NCBI GenBank assembly: GCA_965650335.1
Contig: CBFGOI010000066.1
Span: forward strand, 1-25,576
Length of the DNA: 25,576 nucleotides
Direction of reading: 5' to 3'
Source of the DNA: Paradesertivirga sp965650335
GTDB taxonomy: Bacteria > Bacteroidota > Bacteroidia > Sphingobacteriales > Sphingobacteriaceae
Shown: in pieces, positions 16,697 to 24,303 of the stretch
Numbering within the stretch: position 1 is the first letter of the stretch
How the letters are laid out: each line of letters opens with the position of its first letter
Program-made: the position numbers and the translations under genes
Notes under the pieces: generated by a model
Databases searched by the model: none
What the model saw: only the letters and a program-made list of their open reading frames with translations
What the model was told of the DNA's origin: nothing

Positions 16697-19453
16697 TTAA
16701 TTGCTTACCCTAAACTTGTAATTCCCTGAACCAACTTTAACTTCGGCCTTCCCATTTTTAAAATCAACTGCTTGCAAATTCCTTCCGGATTCACTGATCA
16801 CACTGTTTTCTTGTGCCGGCAGATAGATTGTAGCTGTAGTATTAGCAGGTATCTGAACATCTATTTCAAAGCTGTTTGCTGTTTTCCTCCATTCGGATTT
16901 AATCATCCCGTAAGGAGAATTGTAGCTTGTATTGGCAAAGGTCACATCCCCGACAACTTCTGGTTTTATGTCAATCTTTTTGAAAGCTACCGCGCCTTCT
17001 GCCGCATGAATCCCCCCCAAACCGCTGTAGAACCATTCCATTAAATGCCCCAGCATAAGGTGATTATTTGACACCGTTGGAAGAGCCGCCCATGATTCGG
17101 TAAGAGCGGTGGCGCCTTTTGCCAGTTGATAACCGTACCCAGGAATGTCTGTACGAATGTTCATGTCATAAATCACATCAGACCGGCCTTCACCTTCGAG
17201 TACACGTAACAAGTAGCGGTAGCCGATATCTCCCGCGGTTAAAGCATTGCCTCTGTTGCGGATATCCTGTACAAGATTTTCCAACACAGCTGCTTTGTAC
17301 TGTGGCTCAACCATTTTCATGTAAACAGCCATCGCGTTAGCCGCCTGACTTCCGCTTGCATATTGCTTAGTTTCTTTATTGAAGAATGTGCTGTTAAAAG
17401 AAGCTTTTACGTCGACAGCCAGCTTCCGGTATTTTGCAGCGTCCTCAGGTTTGCCCAGCATTTGAGCAATACTGTCCATGATGTTTAAATCATAATAAAA
17501 AATCGCCGTACCGGTTACACCCATTGGCGTAAGCTGAGAAACACCCGGAGGATTGGGTCCCAAGTCGTACCAATCGCCCAAACCCTGCGACAAAATGTTG
17601 TTTTTTGCTTTCGTTTGAAGATACGCTATGTACTTCTGCATCATTGGATAACTGGATGTAAGCGCCTGCTTATCTCCATACCATTGATACATGTACCAAG
17701 GCATAATAATGCTGTTACTGCCCCATTCGGGAGAGTCGCGGAACATTCCGTCTCCCCATTCAAACTTTACATATTCAGGTGCGATTTCAGGAACCAAACC
17801 TTTATCCAGCTGCGACATTTTCATGTCCTGAATTACCTTACGTCCAAGATTTGCGATGTCATAATTATACCGAATTGACGCACCAACTAAATGCGCTTCT
17901 TCAAGCCATCCAAGCTTCTCGCGATGAGGGCAATCTGTAAACACACTGGCCATATTACTTTTTATGGCCCAATCGATCAGTTTATCGGTTTTATTGAAAA
18001 GCTCGTTTGATGAAACAAATGATCCGACCCTTTCTGCGGCATTGCGGGTATGCAATCCTTTGATCTCTATAATCTGAGGAAGATTCTGCAGGTTGGTTTC
18101 TCCTGGTTGAACTCCGCCCTTAACTTCAAGATAACGGAAACCATAATAGGTAAAACGAGGGCGCCAGGATTCTACTCCATCGCCTTTAAGAATGTATTCA
18201 AAATAAAACGGACTTCCGATTGGTCGCTGGTTTATTGAACCATCCGCTTTTAACAGTTCTGCCGGACTCACTCGTATTGTGTCCCCTTTTTTGCCTTTTA
18301 CTTTAAGCTCAATAATTCCTGATGCATTTTGAGCTAAATCGTAAACAAGATTTCCATTAGCAAGCCTGGTGGTTTTTACCGGACTGAAGTTTTCAAATAT
18401 CTTTAAAGGTTCAGCCATTTGAGAGTTTAGCTGAGGGGGACCATTTACGATTAGCACCGGTTTCCACTTTTTATCATCAAAAGCTGGCGTATCCCAACCT
18501 TGTTGTTCAAGGTTGGCGTTGTAATCTTCTCCTCCGTAAATGCTCGAGAATATTATCGGGCCTTTTGATGTTTTCCAGCTATTGTCGCTGACAATATTTT
18601 CTGAAGTACCGTCAGTGTATTCAATTAAAACCCTGCTGATCATTTTTGGATATCCAAAAGAAGATTTCAGCTTACGGTAACGTCCTTTAACGGGAGGAAC
18701 ATAATAGAAGCCATTCCCCAGCATTACGCCAATAGCGTTATTACCTTGTTTTAATTGTTTTGTGATATCAAACGTGACGTATAAAGCTTCTCGGTCGTAT
18801 TTAGTCCAGCCTGCATCCAAAAAATGATCGCCAGCCTTTTTTCCGTTAATGCTTAACTCAAAATGCCCTAATCCGGAGATAAATGCAGAAGCCTTTTTGA
18901 CCTTCTTTTTAACCGTAAAATTCTTTCTTAACAAGGGTAAGACATTACTACCGGAAATCTTATCAACCTTTTTATCTGTTACCAAAGAATAAACCAAAGA
19001 ATCAGGCAACTTTTCATAAGCAATCCATTTGGCTCCTTTCCAGTCAGAAGGATCCAATAGCCCCATTTGAAAGCTTGCAGTTTGCGACCATTGGGATTGA
19101 TTATGTTTATTATCCCAAATCATTACTTTCCAGTAATATGTCTTAGCCGACTGTAAAGCCTTGCCGTTAAAACTGACCTGGATGGATGAAGATGAGTTAC
19201 GCTTTTTAGAGTCCCATATATTACCGATGTTCTTTCGCAGTTTCAGAAAATCGTCTGCAACGAGTATTCTAAAAGCGGTTTGATTAACATTTCTTTCGGA
19301 AGAGTTTAGTTTCCAGCTTAACCGAGGAGCGGTAATATCGACACCTAAAGGATTTACTTTATTTTCACAACGAACATCCGCAATTTGAAGGCCCTGCGAG
19401 AAGGCTTGCATCGTTATAAAAAAAGCAAATAGTATTGATGTTAGTTTGTGCAT
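16697..19453 (-). CDS. Secreted alpha-L-rhamnosidase, glycoside hydrolase family 78
   Basis: This 918-residue protein has a signal peptide (1-19, MHKLTSILFAFF...AFS). Family layout is clear: fibronectin-like N-terminus with APRLSWKL (42-49), the Bac_rhamnosid_N sandwich with GHFELSINGKKAGDH and LGNGFYY, the (alpha/alpha)6 catalytic barrel with DCPHREKLGWLEEAH (507-521) and SPEWGSN (574-580), and a C-terminal beta domain. These match the DCPQR(D/E)ERLGWTGDA and downstream acidic motifs of GH78, which invert alpha-L-rhamnosides. ATG at 19453 was chosen over an in-frame TTG at 19483 because it gives a clean signal peptide. It is the first gene of the middle block, with a 206-bp spacer upstream that holds a possible promoter. 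It points to a rhamnose-containing plant glycan or glycoside as the target. Confidence 0.95.
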   Translation of the reverse strand: MHKLTSILFAFFITMQAFSQGLQIADVRCENKVNPLGVDITAPRLSWKLNSSERNVNQTAFRILVADDFLKLRKNIGNIWDSKKRNSSSSIQVSFNGKALQSAKTYYWKVMIWDNKHNQSQWSQTASFQMGLLDPSDWKGAKWIAYEKLPDSLVYSLVTDKKVDKISGSNVLPLLRKNFTVKKKVKKASAFISGLGHFELSINGKKAGDHFLDAGWTKYDREALYVTFDITKQLKQGNNAIGVMLGNGFYYVPPVKGRYRKLKSSFGYPKMISRVLIEYTDGTSENIVSDNSWKTSKGPIIFSSIYGGEDYNANLEQQGWDTPAFDDKKWKPVLIVNGPPQLNSQMAEPLKIFENFSPVKTTRLANGNLVYDLAQNASGIIELKVKGKKGDTIRVSPAELLKADGSINQRPIGSPFYFEYILKGDGVESWRPRFTYYGFRYLEVKGGVQPGETNLQNLPQIIEIKGLHTRNAAERVGSFVSSNELFNKTDKLIDWAIKSNMASVFTDCPHREKLGWLEEAHLVGASIRYNYDIANLGRKVIQDMKMSQLDKGLVPEIAPEYVKFEWGDGMFRDSPEWGSNSIIMPWYMYQWYGDKQALTSSYPMMQKYIAYLQTKAKNNILSQGLGDWYDLGPNPPGVSQLTPMGVTGTAIFYYDLNIMDSIAQMLGKPEDAAKYRKLAVDVKASFNSTFFNKETKQYASGSQAANAMAVYMKMVEPQYKAAVLENLVQDIRNRGNALTAGDIGYRYLLRVLEGEGRSDVIYDMNIRTDIPGYGYQLAKGATALTESWAALPTVSNNHLMLGHLMEWFYSGLGGIHAAEGAVAFKKIDIKPEVVGDVTFANTSYNSPYGMIKSEWRKTANSFEIDVQIPANTTATIYLPAQENSVISESGRNLQAVDFKNGKAEVKVGSGNYKFRVSN

Positions 19454-19543
19454 GTTATAAAAACAAAAGCTTAAACCAAACAATTTTGGATAAAGGAAAA
19501 TCTCAAAAAATGCTTAAATATTCCAGATTGGTCAGCTTCTATA

Positions 19544-19551
19544 CAAAAATA
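19544..19551 (-). promoter_or_regulatory. Possible Bacteroidota -7 promoter element upstream of the GH78 gene
   Basis: On the minus strand this octamer reads TATTTTTG, matching the Bacteroidota -7 consensus TAnnTTTG, about 90 bp before the GH78 ATG. No TTG/TTTG -33 element is found at the preferred 19-bp distance. It lies in a loosely self-complementary stretch (GCTTCT...TATA / TATAGAAGC, 19533-19562). An imperfect inverted repeat with arms ATACC (19575-19579) and GGTAT (19590-19594) is just upstream and could be an operator. This is the only spacer long enough to start the glycosidase operon. Confidence 0.35.
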
Positions 19552-19659
19552 TAGGCAGAAGCCAGTGTTTTTTTATACCAAGTTCTCAAGGTATTGTAGG
19601 ATGTTATCCGGGGGAGAGCGGTAAACCCCAAGTCGTCCGGAGCAGTTTGTTTTAGAATA

Positions 19660-20040
19660 CTATCTTAAATCGTTGGAAACCTTTATCCCGGGTATAAAGC
19701 GAAAGTCTTTGACATTTAGAGTTCGCAGTTCGATATCGTAAATTAAAGCTGTGGCAGCTATAAAGGTATCTGAAAGGCCAATTTGATGAGAGAGAGCATA
19801 CTTTTGCGATAGTTGTAAAGCTAAGTCTGCAATGGGTTCTATAATTGGTAGCATAAAGAAACCGTTAAGTTCCTTTTGAATTAGACAAAACTCGGCTTTG
19901 TTAAGCGCTCCCTGGTAAAGTTCCATTGCAATCACAGTATTTATCGCAAGATTAGACTTACCATTTGTAGCTACAAATTCAAGGGCATCTGGTCTCTTTT
20001 TTAAATAATCGATTAAGATAGACGTGTCGGTTAATATCAT
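19660..20040 (-). CDS. vapC: PIN-domain ribonuclease toxin, VapC family
   Basis: This 126-residue protein is a PIN-domain endoribonuclease, the toxin of a VapBC-type pair. The acidic metal site is intact: D5 in LTDTS, E40 in AMELYQG, D91 in GLSDTFIAATA, and N109/D112 in LNVKDF. Length is normal for VapC. Its ATG shares one base with the TAA stop of the upstream antitoxin gene (TAATG), the translational coupling usual for such modules. VapC toxins cut specific tRNA or rRNA sites and slow growth when the antitoxin is degraded. The gene lies between two carbohydrate blocks on the same strand and has no evident tie to sugar metabolism; it may be a genomic-stability module or a passenger. Confidence 0.9.
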   Translation of the reverse strand: MILTDTSILIDYLKKRPDALEFVATNGKSNLAINTVIAMELYQGALNKAEFCLIQKELNGFFMLPIIEPIADLALQLSQKYALSHQIGLSDTFIAATALIYDIELRTLNVKDFRFIPGIKVSNDLR

Positions 20041-20330
20041 TATTTACGCCAGGCTCTTTTTCTGAGTCTATCTGCATACTCTGCTGTATTGTCAACATCG
20101 GCAAATAAAGATATATTCTCATCATTAGGTAACTCAAATTCTATCGAATTCTGAATTTTATATCCGAAAGCCTGAGGATTTAGATTCTGGTAATTCAATC
20201 CTTCGTGCTTTTCAGGAAGAGCAGTCCGGAGTAGATCCTGAACAAGTTCTTCTGTCGACTTTCCAACTTGCCGAGCCTTTTCAGCGATGGTCCTTTCTAA
20301 GCGACTATCATTTATTCTTATGGTAAGCAT
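20040..20330 (-). CDS. Probable antitoxin partner of VapC (ribbon-helix-helix-like)
   Basis: This 96-residue protein starts MLTIRINDSRLERTIAEKA, like the N-terminal strand and helices of ribbon-helix-helix antitoxins and CopG-type repressors, followed by GKSTEELVQDLLR. The C-terminal half is charged, with aromatic residues near AEYADRLRKRAWRK, suitable for wrapping the toxin. Its stop overlaps the VapC start by one base. By family knowledge the antitoxin neutralises VapC and represses the shared promoter. It is not a close match to the classic VapB AbrB-type fold, so the exact antitoxin family is unassigned. A TATTTTTG octamer (20354-20347) about 17 bp before the start may be the promoter. 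Confidence 0.75.
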   Translation of the reverse strand: MLTIRINDSRLERTIAEKARQVGKSTEELVQDLLRTALPEKHEGLNYQNLNPQAFGYKIQNSIEFELPNDENISLFADVDNTAEYADRLRKRAWRK

Positions 20331-20346
20331 AATTAGAGTTTATTAT

Positions 20347-20354
20347 CAAAAATA
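20347..20354 (-). promoter_or_regulatory. Possible -7 promoter element for the toxin-antitoxin pair
   Basis: The minus strand reads TATTTTTG here, matching TAnnTTTG, 16 bp before the antitoxin ATG. It is the same octamer as that upstream of the GH78 gene. A good -33 element is not visible in the AT-rich DNA upstream. If used, the mRNA leader would be very short. The 71-bp spacer shows no convincing terminator after the isomerase-like gene. Confidence 0.35.
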
Positions 20355-20401
20355 CCGAAAAAATATTAAATACATTAAATCGATAAGTCTATGAATCCTT
20401 C

Positions 20402-21289
20402 CTAATCCTGAAAAATCTTCTTCATATATGCCGTATTTGCTGAGAAATTCCTCCTCACATTTGTCGGGTCGGTTTGATCTCTAGAGCGCTCAATAACCAG
20501 CCAGCCTTTCCAGCACATATCATCCAAAGTTTGTTTCACTTTTCGCATATCCAGGCGGGTATTATTTTCAAGCCAAACACCGTCTTCGTCGGTACAATGA
20601 ATCATGCAAATACGCTTCCTACCCAGTATTCTAAGTTCCTGGTGCAAATCTCGTCCTGCCTTAAGCGGATTAGAGAAATTGAAATAAATCTTTATAGCAG
20701 AACAATCAATATCTTTTAATAATTGCTTCTCTGCTGTTGCATCCAGTGCGGTTTCGATCCCGATAACTACCCCGGCTTTTTTGGCCATCCTTCCGACGAC
20801 CTTCAATCGTTCAACGATTGCCGGCCGCAGTTCCGGATTTTTAACCAAATCTCCTTGTATTCCAAGAGGTAAAAAGGCTACTTTAACGTTTAATGCTTTC
20901 ATGGTATCTATGCAATCCTGCACCATACGCTGATAAGTTGGCCGAGTGGCAATCGATTGAGCATAAAAGCCGGTCATGGCTAAAGAGCAGATTTCGAGAT
21001 TGAGTTCCCTGGCTTTATTAATATACTGCTGCCGTACCTCGGGCTTTGCTAATTGGTTATCAAAAGTGTCTCTGTTGCCTAAGCCTCCCATATCGACTTC
21101 AAGCCCATCGGCGCCTAATTCTTTCGCCAAAGGCAATGCGCTCAGTTTCTGACGTTTTAAAATCATCAGATCGATAACTGCGATTTTATAGCGTTGCTTT
21201 TTATCAAATGCCCAAACAAAGCTGTTAGGAATACATAAGCTGCCGGCTAATAAAGCTGTATTTCTTAAAAAAGCTCTTCTGCTTTGCAT
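20402..21289 (-). CDS. Tat-exported sugar phosphate isomerase/epimerase-like TIM-barrel protein
   Basis: This 295-residue protein has a twin-arginine signal: SRRAFLRN at 3-10, then a hydrophobic stretch to about residue 28. The remainder resembles the xylose-isomerase-like/AP-endonuclease-2 TIM barrel: LGADGLEVDMGGLG, LEICSLAMTGFYAQS, KVAFLPLG, AGVVIGIETALDA, MIHCTDEDG and CWKGWLVIERS. Glu, His and Asp residues at strand ends could bind a metal. Members of this exported group are frequent in Bacteroidota and Planctomycetes and mostly have no proven substrate; sugar isomerase, epimerase or 3-keto-sugar-processing roles are all possible. It begins 2 bp after the esterase gene stop, so it is co-transcribed with it, and it is the last gene of the right-hand block. 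Confidence 0.82.
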   Translation of the reverse strand: MQSRRAFLRNTALLAGSLCIPNSFVWAFDKKQRYKIAVIDLMILKRQKLSALPLAKELGADGLEVDMGGLGNRDTFDNQLAKPEVRQQYINKARELNLEICSLAMTGFYAQSIATRPTYQRMVQDCIDTMKALNVKVAFLPLGIQGDLVKNPELRPAIVERLKVVGRMAKKAGVVIGIETALDATAEKQLLKDIDCSAIKIYFNFSNPLKAGRDLHQELRILGRKRICMIHCTDEDGVWLENNTRLDMRKVKQTLDDMCWKGWLVIERSRDQTDPTNVRRNFSANTAYMKKIFQD

Positions 21290-21291
21290 GG

Positions 21292-22683
21292 CTATTTTTT
21301 TCTACTATTTGCAAACACTTTCTCTAAGTCCCCAAAACTTTTAATGGCATTTGAGGGAAGCTTCTCACCTTTTTCGCCGAACACGTACATCGCCGGGAAT
21401 TTCTCAATCGTTACTTTCGACTCATCAATTTTACCTGATTTATCCTGAACCTTTTTCAGATCCAGCTTAAACTGCTTTGCTAAAAAGCTATACAAAGCAA
21501 GGCGTTTATTAATTCCGTAATCGTGTCCCTCTGCTGCCAAATGAACGTTTTCGACAGCATCCGCCTTACCATAAAAACCATAAATCCGCTGAACAAAAGG
21601 AAATTCAACTTTAGGCACCTGTTGCGTCCAGTCCTGACCATCTGAAATAGCCAACTGAGGTCTCGGTGCTGCCATAGCAGCAATCTCAGTGTTGTTTGTT
21701 CCTCCGCCACATAAGTGAACACCCATTCCGCTTTCGCATGGACAACCGCCACTGTGGTAAGATGAAAGCATAACCACCGGAACGCTCAATGTGATCCGAT
21801 CATCCAGTGCTGTTACCAACATAGTCTGACTTCCGCCGCCAGAACCGCCTGTTATAGCCACTCGTTTAGGATCAGCATTTTTGAATGATAACATCCAATC
21901 AAGAATGCGTTCGCTGTTTAAAAACTGAATGGTTTGCGCCAGCGCCCGCCGGTGATCTTCTGGCTTAAATTGCAACAAAGATTCTCCCCAGGCAAACAGA
22001 TCATAACTAAAAGCCATCGCTCCCATTCGGGCCTGCATTGCACACCTGTATTGTGCATCAGCACGGTAACGGCCATCGCCAAAATGCCCGTCAGGATTTA
22101 AAATCACAGGGACTTTTCCTTTTGCATTTAGAGGCTTATAAAGTGATCCACTTACATATAAACCAGGCAAAACTTCCAGAGCTACGTTTTCAACTGTATA
22201 ACCATTAAAAGTTCTTTTATTACTGATGATGGGCTTACTCCTGGGCTTTTCGGGTAATGGCGAAAGTCTTAATGCTTCCCACATGCAGTCTTTTAATTCC
22301 TTTTTCCGCTTTTCCCAGCTTTTTGTATCGTCATAAAAGGCAGCGAGAAAATCGAGTTGTTGCTTGCCCTGCAATGGAGTTTTAAGGTGATATTGGAAGT
22401 TTTGTAACTTATATTTTCCCTCGCCTTCTTTGGCAAAGGTGATATCCTGAGACGATAATACATTTTGTAAGGTTTCTTCTAAGTCCGGGCGAAATCTCCA
22501 GCCAGCATAAGTAACCATGCGATCTTTCACCAAGTCTTCAGGATACCTGATTTTAACTTTAAACTGGGCTTCGATTTGTGCAATAACCTCTTTTAAGGGC
22601 TTCTTAAAGGCGTCATCTGAAGTTTGCGCAAATAAAAAACTGGTATTCAATAAAAAACAACTTAGAATAACTATTTTTTTCAT
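21292..22683 (-). CDS. Secreted alpha/beta-hydrolase esterase with N-terminal STN-like domain
   Basis: This 463-residue protein has a signal peptide (1-20, ending LFAQ). Residues 25-94 resemble the STN domain of secretins and TonB receptors: LKEVIAQIEAQFKVKIRY, a DLVKDRMVTY strand, and an EETLQNVL helix. An alpha/beta-hydrolase follows (about 150-420): VPVILNPDGH, AFSYDLFAWGES, the nucleophile elbow in GGSGG (S281), ISDGQDW (candidate acid D348 or D351) and EGHDYG (H387). This family is often labelled acetylxylan esterase or glucuronoyl-esterase-like; removal of acyl or methyl groups from plant glycans is plausible but unproven. Paired cysteines (C314, C316, C325) cluster in the insert after the elbow. 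It lies 8 bp after the symporter gene and 2 bp before the TIM-barrel gene. Confidence 0.78.
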   Translation of the reverse strand: MKKIVILSCFLLNTSFLFAQTSDDAFKKPLKEVIAQIEAQFKVKIRYPEDLVKDRMVTYAGWRFRPDLEETLQNVLSSQDITFAKEGEGKYKLQNFQYHLKTPLQGKQQLDFLAAFYDDTKSWEKRKKELKDCMWEALRLSPLPEKPRSKPIISNKRTFNGYTVENVALEVLPGLYVSGSLYKPLNAKGKVPVILNPDGHFGDGRYRADAQYRCAMQARMGAMAFSYDLFAWGESLLQFKPEDHRRALAQTIQFLNSERILDWMLSFKNADPKRVAITGGSGGGSQTMLVTALDDRITLSVPVVMLSSYHSGGCPCESGMGVHLCGGGTNNTEIAAMAAPRPQLAISDGQDWTQQVPKVEFPFVQRIYGFYGKADAVENVHLAAEGHDYGINKRLALYSFLAKQFKLDLKKVQDKSGKIDESKVTIEKFPAMYVFGEKGEKLPSNAIKSFGDLEKVFANSRKK

Positions 22684-22691
22684 AGATGATC

Positions 22692-24290
22692 TTATTTAGA
22701 CACTTCTTCAGTTTCGACGCGTAAGCGCTCTTCTTCTTTACGTTCTTTTCTAGCTTCGCTCCATCCACTGTAAAGTAAAAATTTATCCAACTTAGGTTTG
22801 GGAAAGAAAAGACTGGCAACATAACCTACCACAATTATTACCAAATGACTATAAACTCCTAACATGAGTTTGTTATGGGTAAAATTGTATGCCCCAAAAT
22901 CAACTAATAATAATTCGGTTTTACCGATAGTGAATTTAGTAGAGGTCAAAAAAGCGTAGGCTGTAAAAATCACACAAACAACAATAGCGATATTTATTCC
23001 CTGCCTGTTTGCTCTGGCACTAAATAGTCCTAAAAGGAATATTCCTACAATACCGCCGGAAAAAATAGCATACAACGTGAAGATTATACCTAGAATCCCC
23101 TCATTTCCCAAATTGATATAGATTGCACCAATACCGATAGAAATTAAGCCCGAAACAATAACGAATATTTTACTAACTTTTAAATACTTGATGTCAGAGT
23201 TTTTAGGTTTGAGCTTTTTGTAATAATCCTCTATTCCGACAGCGGCCAGAGAATTCAGATCGGCGCTCAAACTACAAATAGCCGCAGAAATCATGGCCGC
23301 AAGGATGAATCCGATAACTCCTTTTGGAAGGTGGGTCATGATGAAATAAGGAAAAACCGCATCGGGACGAGTTCCTGCAGGTAGTGGCTGTTGCTGATAA
23401 AGCACAAATAAAGCTGTGCCAATAAACATAAACATGGTCCACACCGGAACTGTAAGCAGGATTCCCATCATGGAGGCACGAATGGCTGATTTATCGCTCC
23501 TTGCGGTTAAATATCGTTGAACGACTGTCTGATCGGTTCCGTATTTTTGAATAGCATAAAAAGCACCATTAATTACCATTACGATGAATGTTAAGCGGGT
23601 AAAATCAACATCGTAAGGACCAAACCCGGTTCTCCCTTTTGCCTGAGCAATATCCCAGACGGCTGCAGGCCCCCCATCAACCGAGTAAAGAATAACCAGC
23701 AAACAAAGTATTCCACTGGCGAAAAGCATAAAGCCCTGGAACACATCCAGCCAGATCACAGCTTCAATCCCCCCCATAAGGTTGACTACAATAATTATTA
23801 AGCCAACTACCGCGATGATCACAAAAGGGTTACCGCCTGTCATGCTTGATATTGCGATTGCCAGGAGATAAAAAACAGTTCCCATACCCGAGAATTGACG
23901 AAGTACAAAAGCAATAGAGCTATAATATCTTGCAACCGGACCAAAGCGCTTTTCAAAATACTCATAAGTACTAAGGCCAATCACTTTACGATACAGCGGC
24001 ACAATGAACCAGATTGTTCCCAATAATACAATGGGCACCATCAAGCCCTGTACGAGCAAAATCCAGTTGGATGAATAGCCTTCGCCGGGATAGCCCAGAA
24101 AGGTTACACTGCTGATTAATGTAGCCAAAAGGGACATGCCAATTGCCCAGGTAGGTACCCTCCCGTGGGCGGCAAAATAAGTTTGAGTTGTATTTTGATT
24201 ACGGGAAAATCTGAAACCAAAATACAATGTTATGAGCAGCACAATAATGATAATAGCGTAATCAACTACGCTTAAAAGAGATTTATCCAT
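22692..24290 (-). CDS. Sodium:solute symporter (SSS family), probable acid-sugar or sugar transporter
   Basis: This 532-residue integral membrane protein is of the SSS family, with about 13-14 membrane segments and a charged cytoplasmic tail (EARKERKEEERLRVE). Family features include the GRVPTWAIGMSLLATLISSVTFLGYPGEGY segment around residues 43-72, YEYFEKRFGPVARYYSS, YGTDQTVVQRYLTA and AAICSLSADLNSLAAVGIEDYYK. TDQTVVQRY is typical of SSS proteins resembling sialic acid and sialate-like importers. It is a different subgroup from the symporter at 6646-8235. Position 13 bp after the acid-sugar kinase gene suggests it brings in the four-carbon acid sugar or a precursor, but the substrate cannot be read from sequence. 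Confidence 0.9.
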   Translation of the reverse strand: MDKSLLSVVDYAIIIIVLLITLYFGFRFSRNQNTTQTYFAAHGRVPTWAIGMSLLATLISSVTFLGYPGEGYSSNWILLVQGLMVPIVLLGTIWFIVPLYRKVIGLSTYEYFEKRFGPVARYYSSIAFVLRQFSGMGTVFYLLAIAISSMTGGNPFVIIAVVGLIIIVVNLMGGIEAVIWLDVFQGFMLFASGILCLLVILYSVDGGPAAVWDIAQAKGRTGFGPYDVDFTRLTFIVMVINGAFYAIQKYGTDQTVVQRYLTARSDKSAIRASMMGILLTVPVWTMFMFIGTALFVLYQQQPLPAGTRPDAVFPYFIMTHLPKGVIGFILAAMISAAICSLSADLNSLAAVGIEDYYKKLKPKNSDIKYLKVSKIFVIVSGLISIGIGAIYINLGNEGILGIIFTLYAIFSGGIVGIFLLGLFSARANRQGINIAIVVCVIFTAYAFLTSTKFTIGKTELLLVDFGAYNFTHNKLMLGVYSHLVIIVVGYVASLFFPKPKLDKFLLYSGWSEARKERKEEERLRVETEEVSK

Positions 24291-24303
24291 ACAAATGGTT
24301 AGT

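Noticed and set aside
19454..19483. Ten-residue extension of the GH78 protein from a TTG codon
   Set aside because: The ATG at 19453 begins a normal signal peptide, and the extension adds an odd aromatic leader from a weak start codon.
19575..19594. Intrinsic terminator after the VapC gene
   Set aside because: The stem is only 5 bp with a 10-base loop and is followed by an A-run, not a T-run, in the transcribed direction. It is noted only as a possible operator.
22613..22822. 69-codon minus-strand open frame bridging the symporter and esterase genes
   Set aside because: It overlaps both well-supported genes in another frame and has no recognisable domain.
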